From NCBI RefSeq assembly GCF_004361695.1, contig NZ_SNVW01000002.1, positions 248,001 to 312,000 of the forward strand: DNA of 64,000 nucleotides. The letters run 5' to 3'. Under the pieces are notes generated by a model. The model was not told the origin of the DNA. It searched no databases and saw nothing but the letters and a program-made list of their open reading frames with translations. This DNA is from Curtobacterium flaccumfaciens. Its GTDB lineage: Bacteria > Actinomycetota > Actinomycetes > Actinomycetales > Microbacteriaceae. Below are positions 16,692 to 24,715 of this stretch, in pieces (position 1 is the first letter of the stretch; each line of letters begins with the position of its first letter). A program made the translations under genes and the position numbers.

Positions 16692-17300
16692 CTACACCTT
16701 CACGAGTCGGAGGCGACTCATCCCCACCACGAGCACACCGAGCAACACGATCGACGCCGCCACCCCGAGGCAGTACCAGGCCACGACGCCGTAGCCGAGG
16801 TCCGGGTTGAGGAACGGGTACGGCACCCACCCGTCGGTCGCTCCGCGGATCAGGATGACGATCGTCCACACCGCGGGGTAGAGCAGGAACCACCAGATGT
16901 GCCGGAACACCAGCCGGGCACGGTCCGAGAACAGCAGCCAGTCGAGCACCGCGTAGAGCGGCATGATCTTGTGCAGGATGTCGTTCGACCACTGCACCGA
17001 GGTCTGCACGTCCACGCTCGTCAGCAGGGTGTTGTAGACGATCCCCGTCGTGGCGATGTACACCGTCGCCGCGCCGCGGAACACCGACAGGCCGACCCCC
17101 TGGCGCTTCCGCTGGGCCGCGAGCACCAGCGTCGCCGCGAACGCCACCGCGATGATGATGTTCGACTGGATCGTGAAGTAGCCGAAGAAGTTCCAGAAGA
17201 CGTACTCGTCGAGCTTGGAGCTGACGAGCCACTGGCCGAGGATCGCGGCGACGACCGCGATCACCGCGATCAGGCGGAGCGAGTTCACGAGGATGCGCAC
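16692..17300 (-). CDS. Pr6Pr family membrane protein
   Basis: 202 residues with six predicted transmembrane helices (for example LIAVIAVVAAILGQWLV and IIIAVAFAATLVLA). The conserved pattern FFGYFTIQSNI near residues 38-48 and the motif WSNDILHKIMPLYAVLDWLLF fit the Pr6Pr/FAR-17a-like integral membrane family. No enzymatic function is established. The GTG start at 17300 has a TAGCGT box 6 bases upstream, suggesting a leaderless message. Confidence 0.82.
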   Translation of the reverse strand: MRILVNSLRLIAVIAVVAAILGQWLVSSKLDEYVFWNFFGYFTIQSNIIIAVAFAATLVLAAQRKRQGVGLSVFRGAATVYIATTGIVYNTLLTSVDVQTSVQWSNDILHKIMPLYAVLDWLLFSDRARLVFRHIWWFLLYPAVWTIVILIRGATDGWVPYPFLNPDLGYGVVAWYCLGVAASIVLLGVLVVGMSRLRLVKV

Positions 17301-17337
17301 GGGGCCACGCTATCGGGACATCACGCCCGGGATGCGA

Positions 17338-17369
17338 AAGGACCCGCACCGAAACCGGTGCGGGTCCTT
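17338..17369 (-). terminator. Terminator of the rplK-rplA transcript
   Basis: Perfect 14-bp stem (17338-17351 with 17356-17369) and a 4-base loop, 18 bases beyond the rplA stop, followed on the minus strand by a short T run. Confidence 0.8.
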
Positions 17370-17386
17370 CCGAGGTGATCTGGCGA

Positions 17387-18076
17387 TCAGATGCTGTTGA
17401 CGTCCAGCGGGATGCCCGGTCCGAAGGTCGTCGAGACGGCGCCCTTCATGATGTAGCGGCCCTTCGAGGCGCTCGGCTTGAGGCGGTTGACCTCTTCGAG
17501 CGCCGTCGAGATGTTCTCGTCGAGCTGCTCCGGCGTGAACGAGGCCTTGCCGACGACGAAGTGCACGTTGGCGTGCTTGTCGACGCGGAACTCGATCTTT
17601 CCGCCCTTGATGTCGTTGACGGCCTGCGCCACGTTCGGGGTCACGGTGCCGGTCTTCGGGTTCGGCATGAGGCCACGCGGGCCGAGCACCTTGCCGAGAC
17701 GACCGACCTTGCCCATGAGCTCCGGCGTCGCGACGGCGGAGTCGAAGGCGGTGTAGCCCTCGGCGACCTTCGCGATGAGCTCGTCGCCACCGACCTCGTC
17801 CGCACCGGCGGCGATGGCGGCCTCAGCCGCAGCGCCCACGGCGAAGACGATGACGCGGGCGGTCTTGCCCGTGCCGTGCGGCAGGATGACCGTGCCACGG
17901 ACCATCTGGTCCGCCTTGCGCGGGTCGACGCCGAGCTTGAGGGCGACCTCGACGGTGGAGTCGGTCTTGGTCGAACCGGTCTCCTTCGCCAGGGCGACGG
18001 CCTCGCTGGGGGTGTAGAACTTGTCGGCCTCGATCTTCGCGGCCGCGGCCTGGTAGGCCTTGGACTTCTTCGCCAT
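17387..18076 (-). CDS. rplA: 50S ribosomal protein L1
   Basis: 229 residues, the usual L1 length, with an AAGGAGAA ribosome binding site. It contains [15 protein letters not shown] at the N-terminus and the L1 signature [15 protein letters not shown]1 forms the mobile stalk of the large subunit at the E site and, in many bacteria, represses its own rplK-rplA operon by binding the mRNA. It lies 86 bases after rplK. Confidence 0.98.
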   Translation of the reverse strand: MAKKSKAYQAAAAKIEADKFYTPSEAVALAKETGSTKTDSTVEVALKLGVDPRKADQMVRGTVILPHGTGKTARVIVFAVGAAAEAAIAAGADEVGGDELIAKVAEGYTAFDSAVATPELMGKVGRLGKVLGPRGLMPNPKTGTVTPNVAQAVNDIKGGKIEFRVDKHANVHFVVGKASFTPEQLDENISTALEEVNRLKPSASKGRYIMKGAVSTTFGPGIPLDVNSI

Positions 18077-18162
18077 GGTGTTCTCCTTGGGAGCTACGTG
18101 GTTGACGAGCCGGCGAAGGCTCTCCCACGGAAGGGTGTTGGGGGGTGTGCCTGAGGCGAGGC

Positions 18163-18594
18163 TTACGCCTCGACCGTGATGCCCATCGAACGAGCGGTGC
18201 CGGCGATGATCTTCGCGGCCTGCTCGATGTCGTTGGCGTTCAGGTCGGCCTGCTTGGTCTCGGCGATCTGACGGACCTGGTCCATCGAGATCTTCGCGAC
18301 CTTGACCGTGTGCGGGGTCGAGGACCCCTTCTGCACACCCGCAGCCTTCTTGATGAGCTCGGCGGCCGGCGGGGTCTTGAGGACGAACGTGAACGAACGG
18401 TCCTCGTAGACGGTGATCTCGACCGGCACGACGTTGCCACGCTGCGACTCGGTCGCCGCGTTGTACGCCTTGCAGAACTCCATGATGTTCACGCCGTGCT
18501 GACCGAGAGCCGGACCGATCGGCGGGGCCGGGTTGGCGGCGCCCGCGTTGATCTGCAGCTTGATCAGGCCCGTGACCTTCTTCTTCGGTGCCAT
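18163..18594 (-). CDS. rplK: 50S ribosomal protein L11
   Basis: 143 residues from the ATG at 18594 ([15 protein letters not shown]). The frame continues upstream, but the family N-terminus and the AGGAGG ribosome binding site fix the start. L11 binds 23S rRNA at the GTPase-associated centre and is the site of thiostrepton action; the Pro-rich [17 protein letters not shown] segment is conserved. It is in the classical order secE-nusG-rplK-rplA. Confidence 0.98.
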   Translation of the reverse strand: MAPKKKVTGLIKLQINAGAANPAPPIGPALGQHGVNIMEFCKAYNAATESQRGNVVPVEITVYEDRSFTFVLKTPPAAELIKKAAGVQKGSSTPHTVKVAKISMDQVRQIAETKQADLNANDIEQAAKIIAGTARSMGITVEA

Positions 18595-18674
18595 GTTGTG
18601 CTTCCTCCTGGGAATCGAACGCACGGTGTTCCGTGCACTCTCCCGCTGGCCCGGCCGTTCCGGACCGCGGTGAA

Positions 18675-18701
18675 GCCCCGCACGCACGAAGCGTGCGGGG
18701 C
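18675..18701 (-). terminator. Stem-loop between nusG and rplK
   Basis: Perfect 11-bp stem (18675-18685 with 18691-18701) and a 5-base loop in the 144-base gap downstream of nusG. It can end the secE-nusG transcript or act as an attenuator ahead of rplK. Confidence 0.7.
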
Positions 18702-18738
18702 CAAACTCGTTGAGTCTACCCGACCTGCGTGGTCGGTA

Positions 18739-19800
18739 CTAGAGCTTCGTGACCTGGTCGAAGCTGAGCTCGACCGGGGTCTCGCGCTCGAAGAGCGAGA
18801 CGAGGACGGTGAGCTTGCCGCTCTCCGGCTTGATCTCGGAGATCGAACCCGGCAGGCCCGCGAACGAGCCTTCCTTGATGGTGATCGTCTCGCCGACCTC
18901 GAAGTCGACCTCGGCTGCCGGCTGCGACTGTGCGCCGCCGGTGCCCTTGCCGCCGCCCTTGGTCGGCGCGGCCTCGGCCACCTGCACGAGGGACTTCAGC
19001 ATGCCGAACGCCTCGTCGAAGCGGAGCGGCGTGGGGTTGTGCGCGTTGCCGACGAAGCCGGTGACACCGGGGGTGTGCCGGACGACGGACCACGAGTCCT
19101 CGTTGAGGTCCATGCGGACGAGCACGTACGAGGGGATCCGGACACGGGTGACCAGCTTGCGCTGCCCGTTCTTGATCTCGACGACGTCCTCCATCGGGAC
19201 CTCGACCTGGTAGATGTAGTCCTCCATCGACATCGAGACCATGCGGTTCTCGATGTTCGACTTCACGCGGCGCTCGAAGCCCGCGTAGGAGTGGATGACG
19301 TACCACTTGCCCGGCTTCATCCGCAGCTCGGCCTTGAACGCCTCGTACGGGTCGAGCTCGGCCTCTTCGGCGTCGTCGTCGTCGTCACCTTCGGCGTCGA
19401 GCGCCTCGTCGGCGGCGAGCGTGGCGTTCGCCTCGGCGGCGGTCTCTTCCTCGAGCTCGACCTCTTCCTCGTCCTCGACTGCCTCGACGGCGGCCTCGGC
19501 CTCGTCGGCGGTGTCGATCTCGAGTGCGTCGTCGACGACGGCGTCCGCCTCGGGGTCACGGGACTCGGCGAGGGCGTTCAGCGCCTCGTCGATGGAGGCG
19601 TCGACGGTGCCGTCGTCGGGCTCGTCGCTCAGGCCGAGGGACTCGTCGTCCTCGTCCTCGATCGAGATGGCACGCTCTTCAGCAGACTCGACCGCACGGC
19701 CCTCGCTGGTCTCGACGTCGCCTTCCTGGTTCTCCTCGACTTCGGAGGACTGCTCGGCAGCCGTGGCGAGGTCGATGTCGTCGCGGGAGTTGTCAGACAC
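18739..19800 (-). CDS. nusG: Transcription termination/antitermination protein NusG
   Basis: 353 residues, about twice the length of E. coli NusG. Residues 1-165 are an extremely acidic, Glu/Asp/Ala-rich extension (for example [19 protein letters not shown]) characteristic of actinobacteria. The NGN domain begins near [16 protein letters not shown] (about 167), and the C-terminal KOW domain holds [18 protein letters not shown]. NusG binds the RNA polymerase clamp and couples transcription to Rho or the ribosome. The start is GTG. It is preceded by secE with a 138-base gap. Confidence 0.97.
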   Translation of the reverse strand: MSDNSRDDIDLATAAEQSSEVEENQEGDVETSEGRAVESAEERAISIEDEDDESLGLSDEPDDGTVDASIDEALNALAESRDPEADAVVDDALEIDTADEAEAAVEAVEDEEEVELEEETAAEANATLAADEALDAEGDDDDDAEEAELDPYEAFKAELRMKPGKWYVIHSYAGFERRVKSNIENRMVSMSMEDYIYQVEVPMEDVVEIKNGQRKLVTRVRIPSYVLVRMDLNEDSWSVVRHTPGVTGFVGNAHNPTPLRFDEAFGMLKSLVQVAEAAPTKGGGKGTGGAQSQPAAEVDFEVGETITIKEGSFAGLPGSISEIKPESGKLTVLVSLFERETPVELSFDQVTKL

Positions 19801-19938
19801 TGTCGATTCTTTCCGTTCGGTGGTGCGGATCGGGTTGGCGTGCGGATCGGTTCACGATCAGCCGTGTCACCGGCGACCGTACTCCTGTCCGCACGCGGTC
19901 AGGTGTCCAGCCGCGGGACACGGCAGCCGGTGTCCGGG

Positions 19939-20217
19939 TCAGGCCGTCGGCCCGTTGCCGAACACGTACCCGACACCGAGTCCGAACGCGAAGTCCAGGA
20001 TCGACACCAGGATCATCATCACGACGACGAAGACCAGGACGACGCCCGTGTAGCTGAAGAGTTCCTTGCGGGTCGGGGTGACGACCTTGCGGAGCTCGGC
20101 GATGACCTGGCGGATGAAGAGCACGATGGCAGCGAAGGGCCCGCGGCGCTCGGCCCGGTCCTGCTTCGCCTTGGCGACGACGTCGTCCGCCGTCGTCTCC
20201 ATGTCTTTGCTCGCCAA
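19939..20217 (-). CDS. secE: Preprotein translocase subunit SecE
   Basis: 92 residues with one C-terminal transmembrane helix (TGVVLVFVVVMMILVSILDF) and the amphipathic helix VIAELRKVVTPTRKELF that contacts SecY. The start is TTG at 20217, supported by GGAAGGG upstream; an in-frame ATG at 20202 lacks a ribosome binding site. It sits between tRNA-Trp and nusG, the standard bacterial arrangement. Confidence 0.96.
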   Translation of the reverse strand: MASKDMETTADDVVAKAKQDRAERRGPFAAIVLFIRQVIAELRKVVTPTRKELFSYTGVVLVFVVVMMILVSILDFAFGLGVGYVFGNGPTA

Positions 20218-20237
20218 CTTCTACCCTTCCAGATGTG

Positions 20238-20310
20238 CAGGGCGGACAGGACTCGAACCTGCAACCTGCGGTTTTGGAGACCGCTGCTCTACCAATTGAG
20301 CCACCGCCCT
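20238..20310 (-). tRNA. tRNA-Trp (CCA)
   Basis: 73-base cloverleaf: acceptor AGGGCGG pairs with CCGCCCT; anticodon stem-loop reads CGGTCTCCAAAACCG, with anticodon CCA; the T arm contains GGTTCGAGTCC. The 3' CCA is not encoded. It lies 20 bases upstream of secE, a position widely conserved in bacteria. Confidence 0.97.
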
Positions 20311-20409
20311 TCGGACACGGTTCGTCACCGATCCGCGTTCCGGTGGACGAGTCTACGGGAGTCCGTCACACGGTGTCCACTTGACGGATGCTCCGGCGTG
20401 CCGCGCCGA

Positions 20410-20415
20410 TAGGCT
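20410..20415 (+). promoter_or_regulatory. -10 box of a leaderless transcript (TAGGCT)
   Basis: TAGGCT lies 7 bases before the GTG of the aminotransferase, so transcription would start at the start codon itself. This is the clearest example of a pattern seen at about twenty genes in the window. Confidence 0.65.
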
Positions 20416-20422
20416 GACACCC

Positions 20423-21688
20423 GTGAGCACCGAAGCCCCCGGCCCCGAGTCCACCGCAAACCCCACCGCCACGACCCCCTCCACCGGGTCCGGCGACCGG
20501 CCGCGCATCGCGTCCCGCATCGCCGCGATCGCCGAGTCGGCGACGCTCAAGGTCGATGCGAAGGCCAAGGCGCTCAAGGCCGCCGGTCGTCCGGTGATCT
20601 CGTTCGCCGCCGGCGAGCCCGACTTCGCCACCCCGCAGCACGTCGTCGACGCCGCCGTCCAGGCCGCGCAGGACCCGAAGAACCACCGCTACACCCCCGC
20701 GACCGGGCTGCCCGAGCTGAAGCAGGCGATCGCCGAGAAGACGGCACGGTCGTCCGGCATCACCGTCGACCCCGGGCAGGTCATCGTCACGAACGGCGGC
20801 AAGCAGGCCGTCTACCAGGCGTTCCAGACCATCGTCGACGCCGGCGACGAGGTCCTGCTCCCCGCGCCGTACTGGACCACCTACCCCGAGGCAATCCGGC
20901 TCGCCGGCGGCGTGCCCGTCGACGTCTTCGCTGGCAGCGACCAGGACTACCTCGTCACGGTGGAGCAGCTCGAGGCCGCCCGCACACCGAAGACGAAGGC
21001 GCTGCTGTTCTGCTCCCCGTCGAACCCGACCGGCGCCGTGTACACGGCCGAGCAGACCCGTGCCATCGGCGAGTGGGCGCTCGAGCACGGCATCTGGGTC
21101 ATCAGCGACGAGATCTACCAGGACCTCGTGTACGACGGCGTCCGCTTCACCGGCATCCTCGAGGCCGTCCCCGCCCTCGCCGACACCACGATCCTCGTCA
21201 ACGGCGTCGCGAAGACCTACGCGATGACCGGCTGGCGCGTCGGGTGGTTCATCGGCCCGGCCGACGCCGTCAAGGCCGCGTCGAACCTGCAGTCGCACCT
21301 GTCGTCGAACGTGTCGAACGTCTCGCAACGTGCCGCGATCGCCGCACTGACCGGCCCGCAGGAGCCGGTGACGGCCATGCGCGAGGCCTTCGACCGCCGC
21401 CGGAAGGCCATCGTCGAGGGGCTCAACGCGATCCCGGGCTTCGTGACGCCGACCCCGCAGGGCGCCTTCTACGTCTACCCCGACGTCACGGCGCTGCTCG
21501 GTCGCGAGTGGGCCGGTTCCACCCCCACCACGACGCTCGGGCTCGCCGACCTCATCCTCGAGCACGCCGAGGTCGCCGTCGTCCCCGGTGAGGCCTTCGG
21601 CCCGTCCGGCTACCTCCGCCTGTCGTACGCGCTCGGCGACGACGACATCGCCGAGGGCGTCGCCCGCCTGGCGGCGTTCTTCGCGTAG
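20423..21688 (+). CDS. Class I pyridoxal-phosphate aminotransferase (aspartate aminotransferase-like)
   Basis: 421 residues from the GTG at 20423. The fold type I signatures are clear: substrate segment [46 protein letters not shown] and the PLP lysine in [16 protein letters not shown]. It matches subgroup I-gamma aspartate aminotransferases that transfer the amino group between aspartate and 2-oxoglutarate. The first 35 residues are Pro/Thr-rich and dispensable-looking. It ends at a bidirectional terminator shared with murB. Confidence 0.93.
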   Translation: MSTEAPGPESTANPTATTPSTGSGDRPRIASRIAAIAESATLKVDAKAKALKAAGRPVISFAAGEPDFATPQHVVDAAVQAAQDPKNHRYTPATGLPELKQAIAEKTARSSGITVDPGQVIVTNGGKQAVYQAFQTIVDAGDEVLLPAPYWTTYPEAIRLAGGVPVDVFAGSDQDYLVTVEQLEAARTPKTKALLFCSPSNPTGAVYTAEQTRAIGEWALEHGIWVISDEIYQDLVYDGVRFTGILEAVPALADTTILVNGVAKTYAMTGWRVGWFIGPADAVKAASNLQSHLSSNVSNVSQRAAIAALTGPQEPVTAMREAFDRRRKAIVEGLNAIPGFVTPTPQGAFYVYPDVTALLGREWAGSTPTTTLGLADLILEHAEVAVVPGEAFGPSGYLRLSYALGDDDIAEGVARLAAFFA

Positions 21689-21706
21689 ACCGCAGACCGC
21701 AGGACC

Positions 21707-21743
21707 ACGGAACGGGCCGCCTCGTCGAGGTGGCCCGTTCCGT
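21707..21743. terminator. Bidirectional terminator between aminotransferase and murB
   Basis: Two-part stem: 12-bp outer arms (21707-21718 and 21732-21743) and a 4-bp inner stem CCTC/GAGG around a 3-base loop. It lies between convergent genes. Confidence 0.75.
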
Positions 21744-21766
21744 CGTTCCGGGAGGCGCGGGTCGGC

Positions 21767-22795
21767 TCAGTCGACCAGGTCGCCCACCACGACGGGTTCC
21801 GGCACGAGCGCGACCCCGAACCGGTTGAGGACGGTCACCTGGACGTACCGGGCGAGCTCGGCCACCTGCGCGGCGGTCGCTCCCCCGCGGTTCGTCAGCG
21901 CCAGCGTGTGCTTCGACGAGATGCCGGCGCGGGACCCGGGGACCGCGTAGCCACGGTGCACGCCGGCGTGCTCGATGAGCCACGCGGCGCTGAGCTTCAC
22001 GTCCTCGCCAGCCGGCCACCGCGGTGCCTCGGCCGGCAGCGTCTCGGCGAACTCGGGCGACACGATCGGGTTCGTGAAGAAGGACCCGGCACTCCAGGTG
22101 TCCGGGTCGTCGGCGTCGAGGACCATGCCCTTCGACCCGCGCAGCCGCAGGACCTCGGAGCGGACGGTCGACGGTTCCACGAGGGACCCGAGCTCCACGC
22201 CGAGCGACCCGGCGAGCTGGGCGTAGCGGACCGGCACCCCGTCGGACGAGGCGGTCCCGAGCCGGAACTCCACCGTCAGCACCACACCCCGGCGTCCGTG
22301 CTTGAGCGTCGACGTGCGGTAGCCGAGCGCCAGCTCGGCCGCAGGCACCCACGCGCGCTCCCCCGTGACCGCATCGAGGAACTCGATCGCGGTGAGCACG
22401 TCGGAGAGCTCGACCCCGTAGGCGCCGATGTTCTGCACGGGGGCGGCACCGACCGTTCCCGGGATGCCGCTCAGCGCCTCCAGGCCGGTCCAACCGTTCT
22501 CGACGGTCGTGGCGACGAACGCGTCCCACGGTTCACCGGCCGCGACGCGGACGGTGACGCCGTCGGCGTCGGCCGCAGACTCGACGCCGGTCGTCCGTAC
22601 GAGCACGACGGTGCCGTCGAAGCCGTCGTCGGCGACCAGGACGTTGCTGCCGCCGCCGAGGACGAGCCACTCGCTGTCCTCCCACGCGGTGAAGGCGGCG
22701 GCGACCAGCTCGCCCGTCGTCGTCGCCGTGAGCAGCCGAGCGGCCGGCCCACCGACCCGCAGGGTCGTGAGGTCGGCGAGCACCGGAGCCGACAC
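21767..22795 (-). CDS. murB: UDP-N-acetylenolpyruvoylglucosamine reductase
   Basis: 342 residues from the GTG at 22795, two bases after the stop of the hotdog dehydratase gene upstream. It reduces the enolpyruvyl group of UDP-GlcNAc-enolpyruvate to give UDP-MurNAc in peptidoglycan synthesis, using FAD and NADPH. Type I MurB signatures: FAD segment VLGGGSNVLVADDGFDG, ALSGIPGTVGAAPVQNIGAYG and the catalytic serine region SAGSFFTNP. Co-transcription with two dehydratase genes is common in actinobacteria (hadA/hadB near murB-like genes). Confidence 0.96.
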   Translation of the reverse strand: MSAPVLADLTTLRVGGPAARLLTATTTGELVAAAFTAWEDSEWLVLGGGSNVLVADDGFDGTVVLVRTTGVESAADADGVTVRVAAGEPWDAFVATTVENGWTGLEALSGIPGTVGAAPVQNIGAYGVELSDVLTAIEFLDAVTGERAWVPAAELALGYRTSTLKHGRRGVVLTVEFRLGTASSDGVPVRYAQLAGSLGVELGSLVEPSTVRSEVLRLRGSKGMVLDADDPDTWSAGSFFTNPIVSPEFAETLPAEAPRWPAGEDVKLSAAWLIEHAGVHRGYAVPGSRAGISSKHTLALTNRGGATAAQVAELARYVQVTVLNRFGVALVPEPVVVGDLVD

Positions 22796-22797
22796 GG

Positions 22798-23223
22798 TCA
22801 GCGGAACGCCACCGTGACCTGCGCCTTGCCGAGCACGGTCTGCCCGCCGGCGGTCACGGTGAGGTCGATGCGCTGCGGTCGGCCGTCCTCGTCGACGGTG
22901 CCGACCTTCGCGACGACGCCGACGGTCGCGCCCTGCTCGGGGTCGACGACCACGGGACGCGTGAAGCGCACGCCGTAGCGGACGACCCAGCCACGGTCGC
23001 CGAGCCATTCGGAGACCGGCTGCACGGCGAGGCCCATCGTGAGCATGCCGTGTGCCAGGACGCCGGGGAGTCCGACCGAGGCGGCGACGTCGTCGCGGTA
23101 GTGGATCGGGTTGAAGTCACCCGAGGCGCCGGCGTAGCGGACGAGCGAGTCACGGGTGAGGTGGACCTCGCGCTCGGCGACGACGGTGCCGACCTCGAGC
23201 GCGGTCACGGGTGCGGCGGTCAT
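22798..23223 (-). CDS. MaoC-like hotdog dehydratase (HadB-like)
   Basis: 141 residues. The hotdog fold carries the R-hydratase catalytic motif DFNPIHYRDDVAASVGLPG with the Asp/His pair at about 36-41. Together with the preceding gene it probably forms a heterodimeric (3R)-hydroxyacyl dehydratase of the HadAB type, acting in fatty-acid elongation; the substrate range here is inferred. The ATG overlaps the stop of the upstream gene by four bases. Confidence 0.88.
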   Translation of the reverse strand: MTAAPVTALEVGTVVAEREVHLTRDSLVRYAGASGDFNPIHYRDDVAASVGLPGVLAHGMLTMGLAVQPVSEWLGDRGWVVRYGVRFTRPVVVDPEQGATVGVVAKVGTVDEDGRPQRIDLTVTAGGQTVLGKAQVTVAFR

Positions 23224-23669
23224 GCGTCGTCCCCCCGGACCACGAGGGTGGAGGTCGCGGTGACGACGTGCTCCCCCGCGGCGTCCTGCATCGTGCTCTC
23301 GGCGGTCACCATGGCGTTGCCGCCGAGCGTCTTCACGCTCGTGACGGTCAGCGTCGCGGTCAGTTCGTCGCCGGCGACGATCGGCCGGTCGTACGTGAAG
23401 GCCTGCTCGCCGTGGACGACCCGCGAGAAGTCGATGCCGGCGTCCGGCTCGGCGAGGAGCTGGGCGAGCGTGGCCTCCTGCACGACGACCGCGAAGGTCG
23501 GCGGTGCGACGACGTCGTCGTAGCCGGCGGCACGGGCCGCCTCGGGCTCGTGGTGGATCGGGTTCGTCGCGAACACGGCACGCGAGAACTCGCGCACCTT
23601 CTCACGACCGACCAGGTAGGGCTGGGCCGGCGGGAACGTCCTGCCGACGAGCTCGGGGTTCACAGACAC
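23220..23669 (-). CDS. FAS1-type dehydratase-like hotdog protein (HadA-like)
   Basis: 149 residues from the GTG at 23669 (VSVNPELVGRTFPPAQPY). This N-terminal MaoC-dehydratase family member has NPIHHEPEAARAAGYDDV and VAPPTFAVVVQ. In HadAB complexes this kind of subunit stabilises the acyl chain while the partner supplies catalysis. A TAGACT box (23677-23682) 7 bases upstream indicates a leaderless start. Upstream of that box lies a 14-bp tandem repeat array. Confidence 0.88.
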   Translation of the reverse strand: MSVNPELVGRTFPPAQPYLVGREKVREFSRAVFATNPIHHEPEAARAAGYDDVVAPPTFAVVVQEATLAQLLAEPDAGIDFSRVVHGEQAFTYDRPIVAGDELTATLTVTSVKTLGGNAMVTAESTMQDAAGEHVVTATSTLVVRGDDA

Positions 23670-23702
23670 GTGCGGCAGTCTACCGACGCTGCTCGGGGGC
23701 CC

Positions 23703-23766
23703 GTCCTCGGGTGCTGTCCTCCGGGGTCTGCCTTCTGGGGTCTGTCCTCTTGGGTCTGTCTTTGCT
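23703..23766. repeat. Four to five 14-bp tandem units upstream of the dehydratase operon
   Basis: Units close to GTCCTCTGGGGTCT (23703-23715, 23716-23729, 23730-23743, 23744-23757, then a partial GTCTTTGCT). The array begins 20 bases upstream of the leaderless -10 box of the HadA-like gene and covers its expected -35 area, so it may bind a regulator. Confidence 0.65.
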
Positions 23767-23787
23767 GAGCATGCATCGGCTATGCTC
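23767..23787 (+). promoter_or_regulatory. Inverted repeat overlapping a -10-like box
   Basis: GAGCAT (23767-23772) and ATGCTC (23782-23787) form a dyad with 9 bases between; the right arm overlaps TATGCT (23781-23786), a good -10 for the gene at 23857. This is a candidate operator. Confidence 0.35.
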
Positions 23788-23856
23788 GGCGGGCGCGGTT
23801 CGGGGGGACCACTGCGACGCACGAACCGATGACGACTCCGGGGATGGGGAGGAACG

Positions 23857-24246
23857 ATGGACGCGACGACCGAGTTCGCCGTGCACACGGGAGACCGGTG
23901 CACCGCCATGGAGGTCGCCGGCGCAGCACTCCGCCGCACCGGGCACCAGGTCGAGTCGACCGGCGGGACGCTGACCGCCACGACGGGCAGCCGGGTGCTG
24001 ACGATCCTGCTCGGGGCGCTCGTGCACCCCTCGCGGGAGTTCCGGCGCTACGAGCTCTCGACGACCGTCTCGGGGACGTCGACCACGATCACGCTGCGGC
24101 ACGCGGGGCACGGCACCGCGGTGTCCGGCGGAGGCATCGGCGCCGGTCGGCGGCAGTCCGCGTGGCAGCACGTGAACGCGACCCTGGAGCGGGCGCTCCG
24201 CTCCGCCGGGGTCCTCGTGGCGCGCACGGAGCACCGCCCGTTCTGA
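23857..24246 (+). CDS. Conserved-looking hypothetical protein, 129 residues
   Basis: I do not recognise a family. The protein starts MDATTEFAVHTGDRCTAMEV and has a ribosome binding site (GGGGAGGAACG) before the ATG. One mildly hydrophobic stretch (RVLTILLGALVHPS, about 46-59) is followed by alternating Thr-rich strands (ELSTTVSGTSTTITLRHAG), suggesting a beta sheet. The pattern of a charged helix at the end (SAWQHVNATLERALRSAGV) would suit a small alpha/beta protein such as a lipid- or ligand-binding fold, but this is only structural guesswork. Confidence 0.6.
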   Translation: MDATTEFAVHTGDRCTAMEVAGAALRRTGHQVESTGGTLTATTGSRVLTILLGALVHPSREFRRYELSTTVSGTSTTITLRHAGHGTAVSGGGIGAGRRQSAWQHVNATLERALRSAGVLVARTEHRPF

Positions 24247-24267
24247 GCGCCGCGGGGCACGGCGCGA

Positions 24268-24329
24268 GTTTCGCGGTCAGCGACACCTCACGCGCCGACG
24301 AGCCCGTGAGGTGTCGCTGACCGCGAAAC
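24268..24329. terminator. Perfect palindrome with 25-bp arms
   Basis: Arms 24268-24292 and 24305-24329 match exactly around a 12-base loop. It lies between the hypothetical gene (+) and the tRNA-Met/tRNA-Thr pair (-), which converge here. It is longer and more perfect than a terminator needs to be. Confidence 0.7.
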
Positions 24330-24417
24330 CCGGAGTCGGCGCAGGGGGTCCGGTGCTCGAGCCGCGCGCGCATGCCGCAGCGCGCATGAGCCGCGCGCGG
24401 CGCCCGGGAACGACGAA

Positions 24418-24442
24418 AGCCCGGCGAGCCGATCGCCGGGCT
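24418..24442 (-). terminator. Terminator of the tRNA-Thr/tRNA-Met transcript
   Basis: 10-bp stem (24418-24427 with 24433-24442) immediately downstream of tRNA-Met on the minus strand, followed by TTTCG. Confidence 0.7.
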
Positions 24443-24447
24443 TGCAG

Positions 24448-24521
24448 TAGCGAGGGCGGGACTTGAACCCGCGACCCCACGATTATGAGTCGTGTGCTCT
24501 AACCAACTGAGCTACCCCGCC
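24448..24521 (-). tRNA. tRNA-Met (CAU)
   Basis: 74-base cloverleaf. The acceptor GGCGGGG pairs with CCTCGCT through two G-U pairs; anticodon stem-loop CGACTCATAATCG gives CAT. The variable loop and the paired first position are those of elongator Met rather than initiator tRNA, though a CAU tRNA modified to read isoleucine cannot be excluded by eye. Confidence 0.93.
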
Positions 24522-24554
24522 AAGGATCCGGAGCGGCGTACCGCTCCGAGTCGG

Positions 24555-24626
<72 letters not shown>

Positions 24627-24715
24627 ATGTGCCGCGAACGGCACCACACGAGGATAGCAGACCGGCGACGGTGCTCAGGAACCGGGACGACGCCCGGGCG
24701 TGCCGCGCCGGACCG

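Noticed and set aside
17387..20217. Riboswitch or unusual leader in the rplK-secE region
   Set aside because: Only simple stem-loops are seen; no conserved riboswitch core could be recognised by eye.
18145..20412. 755-codon open frame on the plus strand across rplK, nusG and secE
   Set aside because: It lies opposite well-identified ribosomal and secretion genes and its composition is the mirror of their codon bias. Long antisense frames are expected at this GC content.
23211..23768. Plus-strand frame opposite the HadA-like gene
   Set aside because: Its sequence is a shadow of the dehydratase and runs through the 14-bp repeat array.
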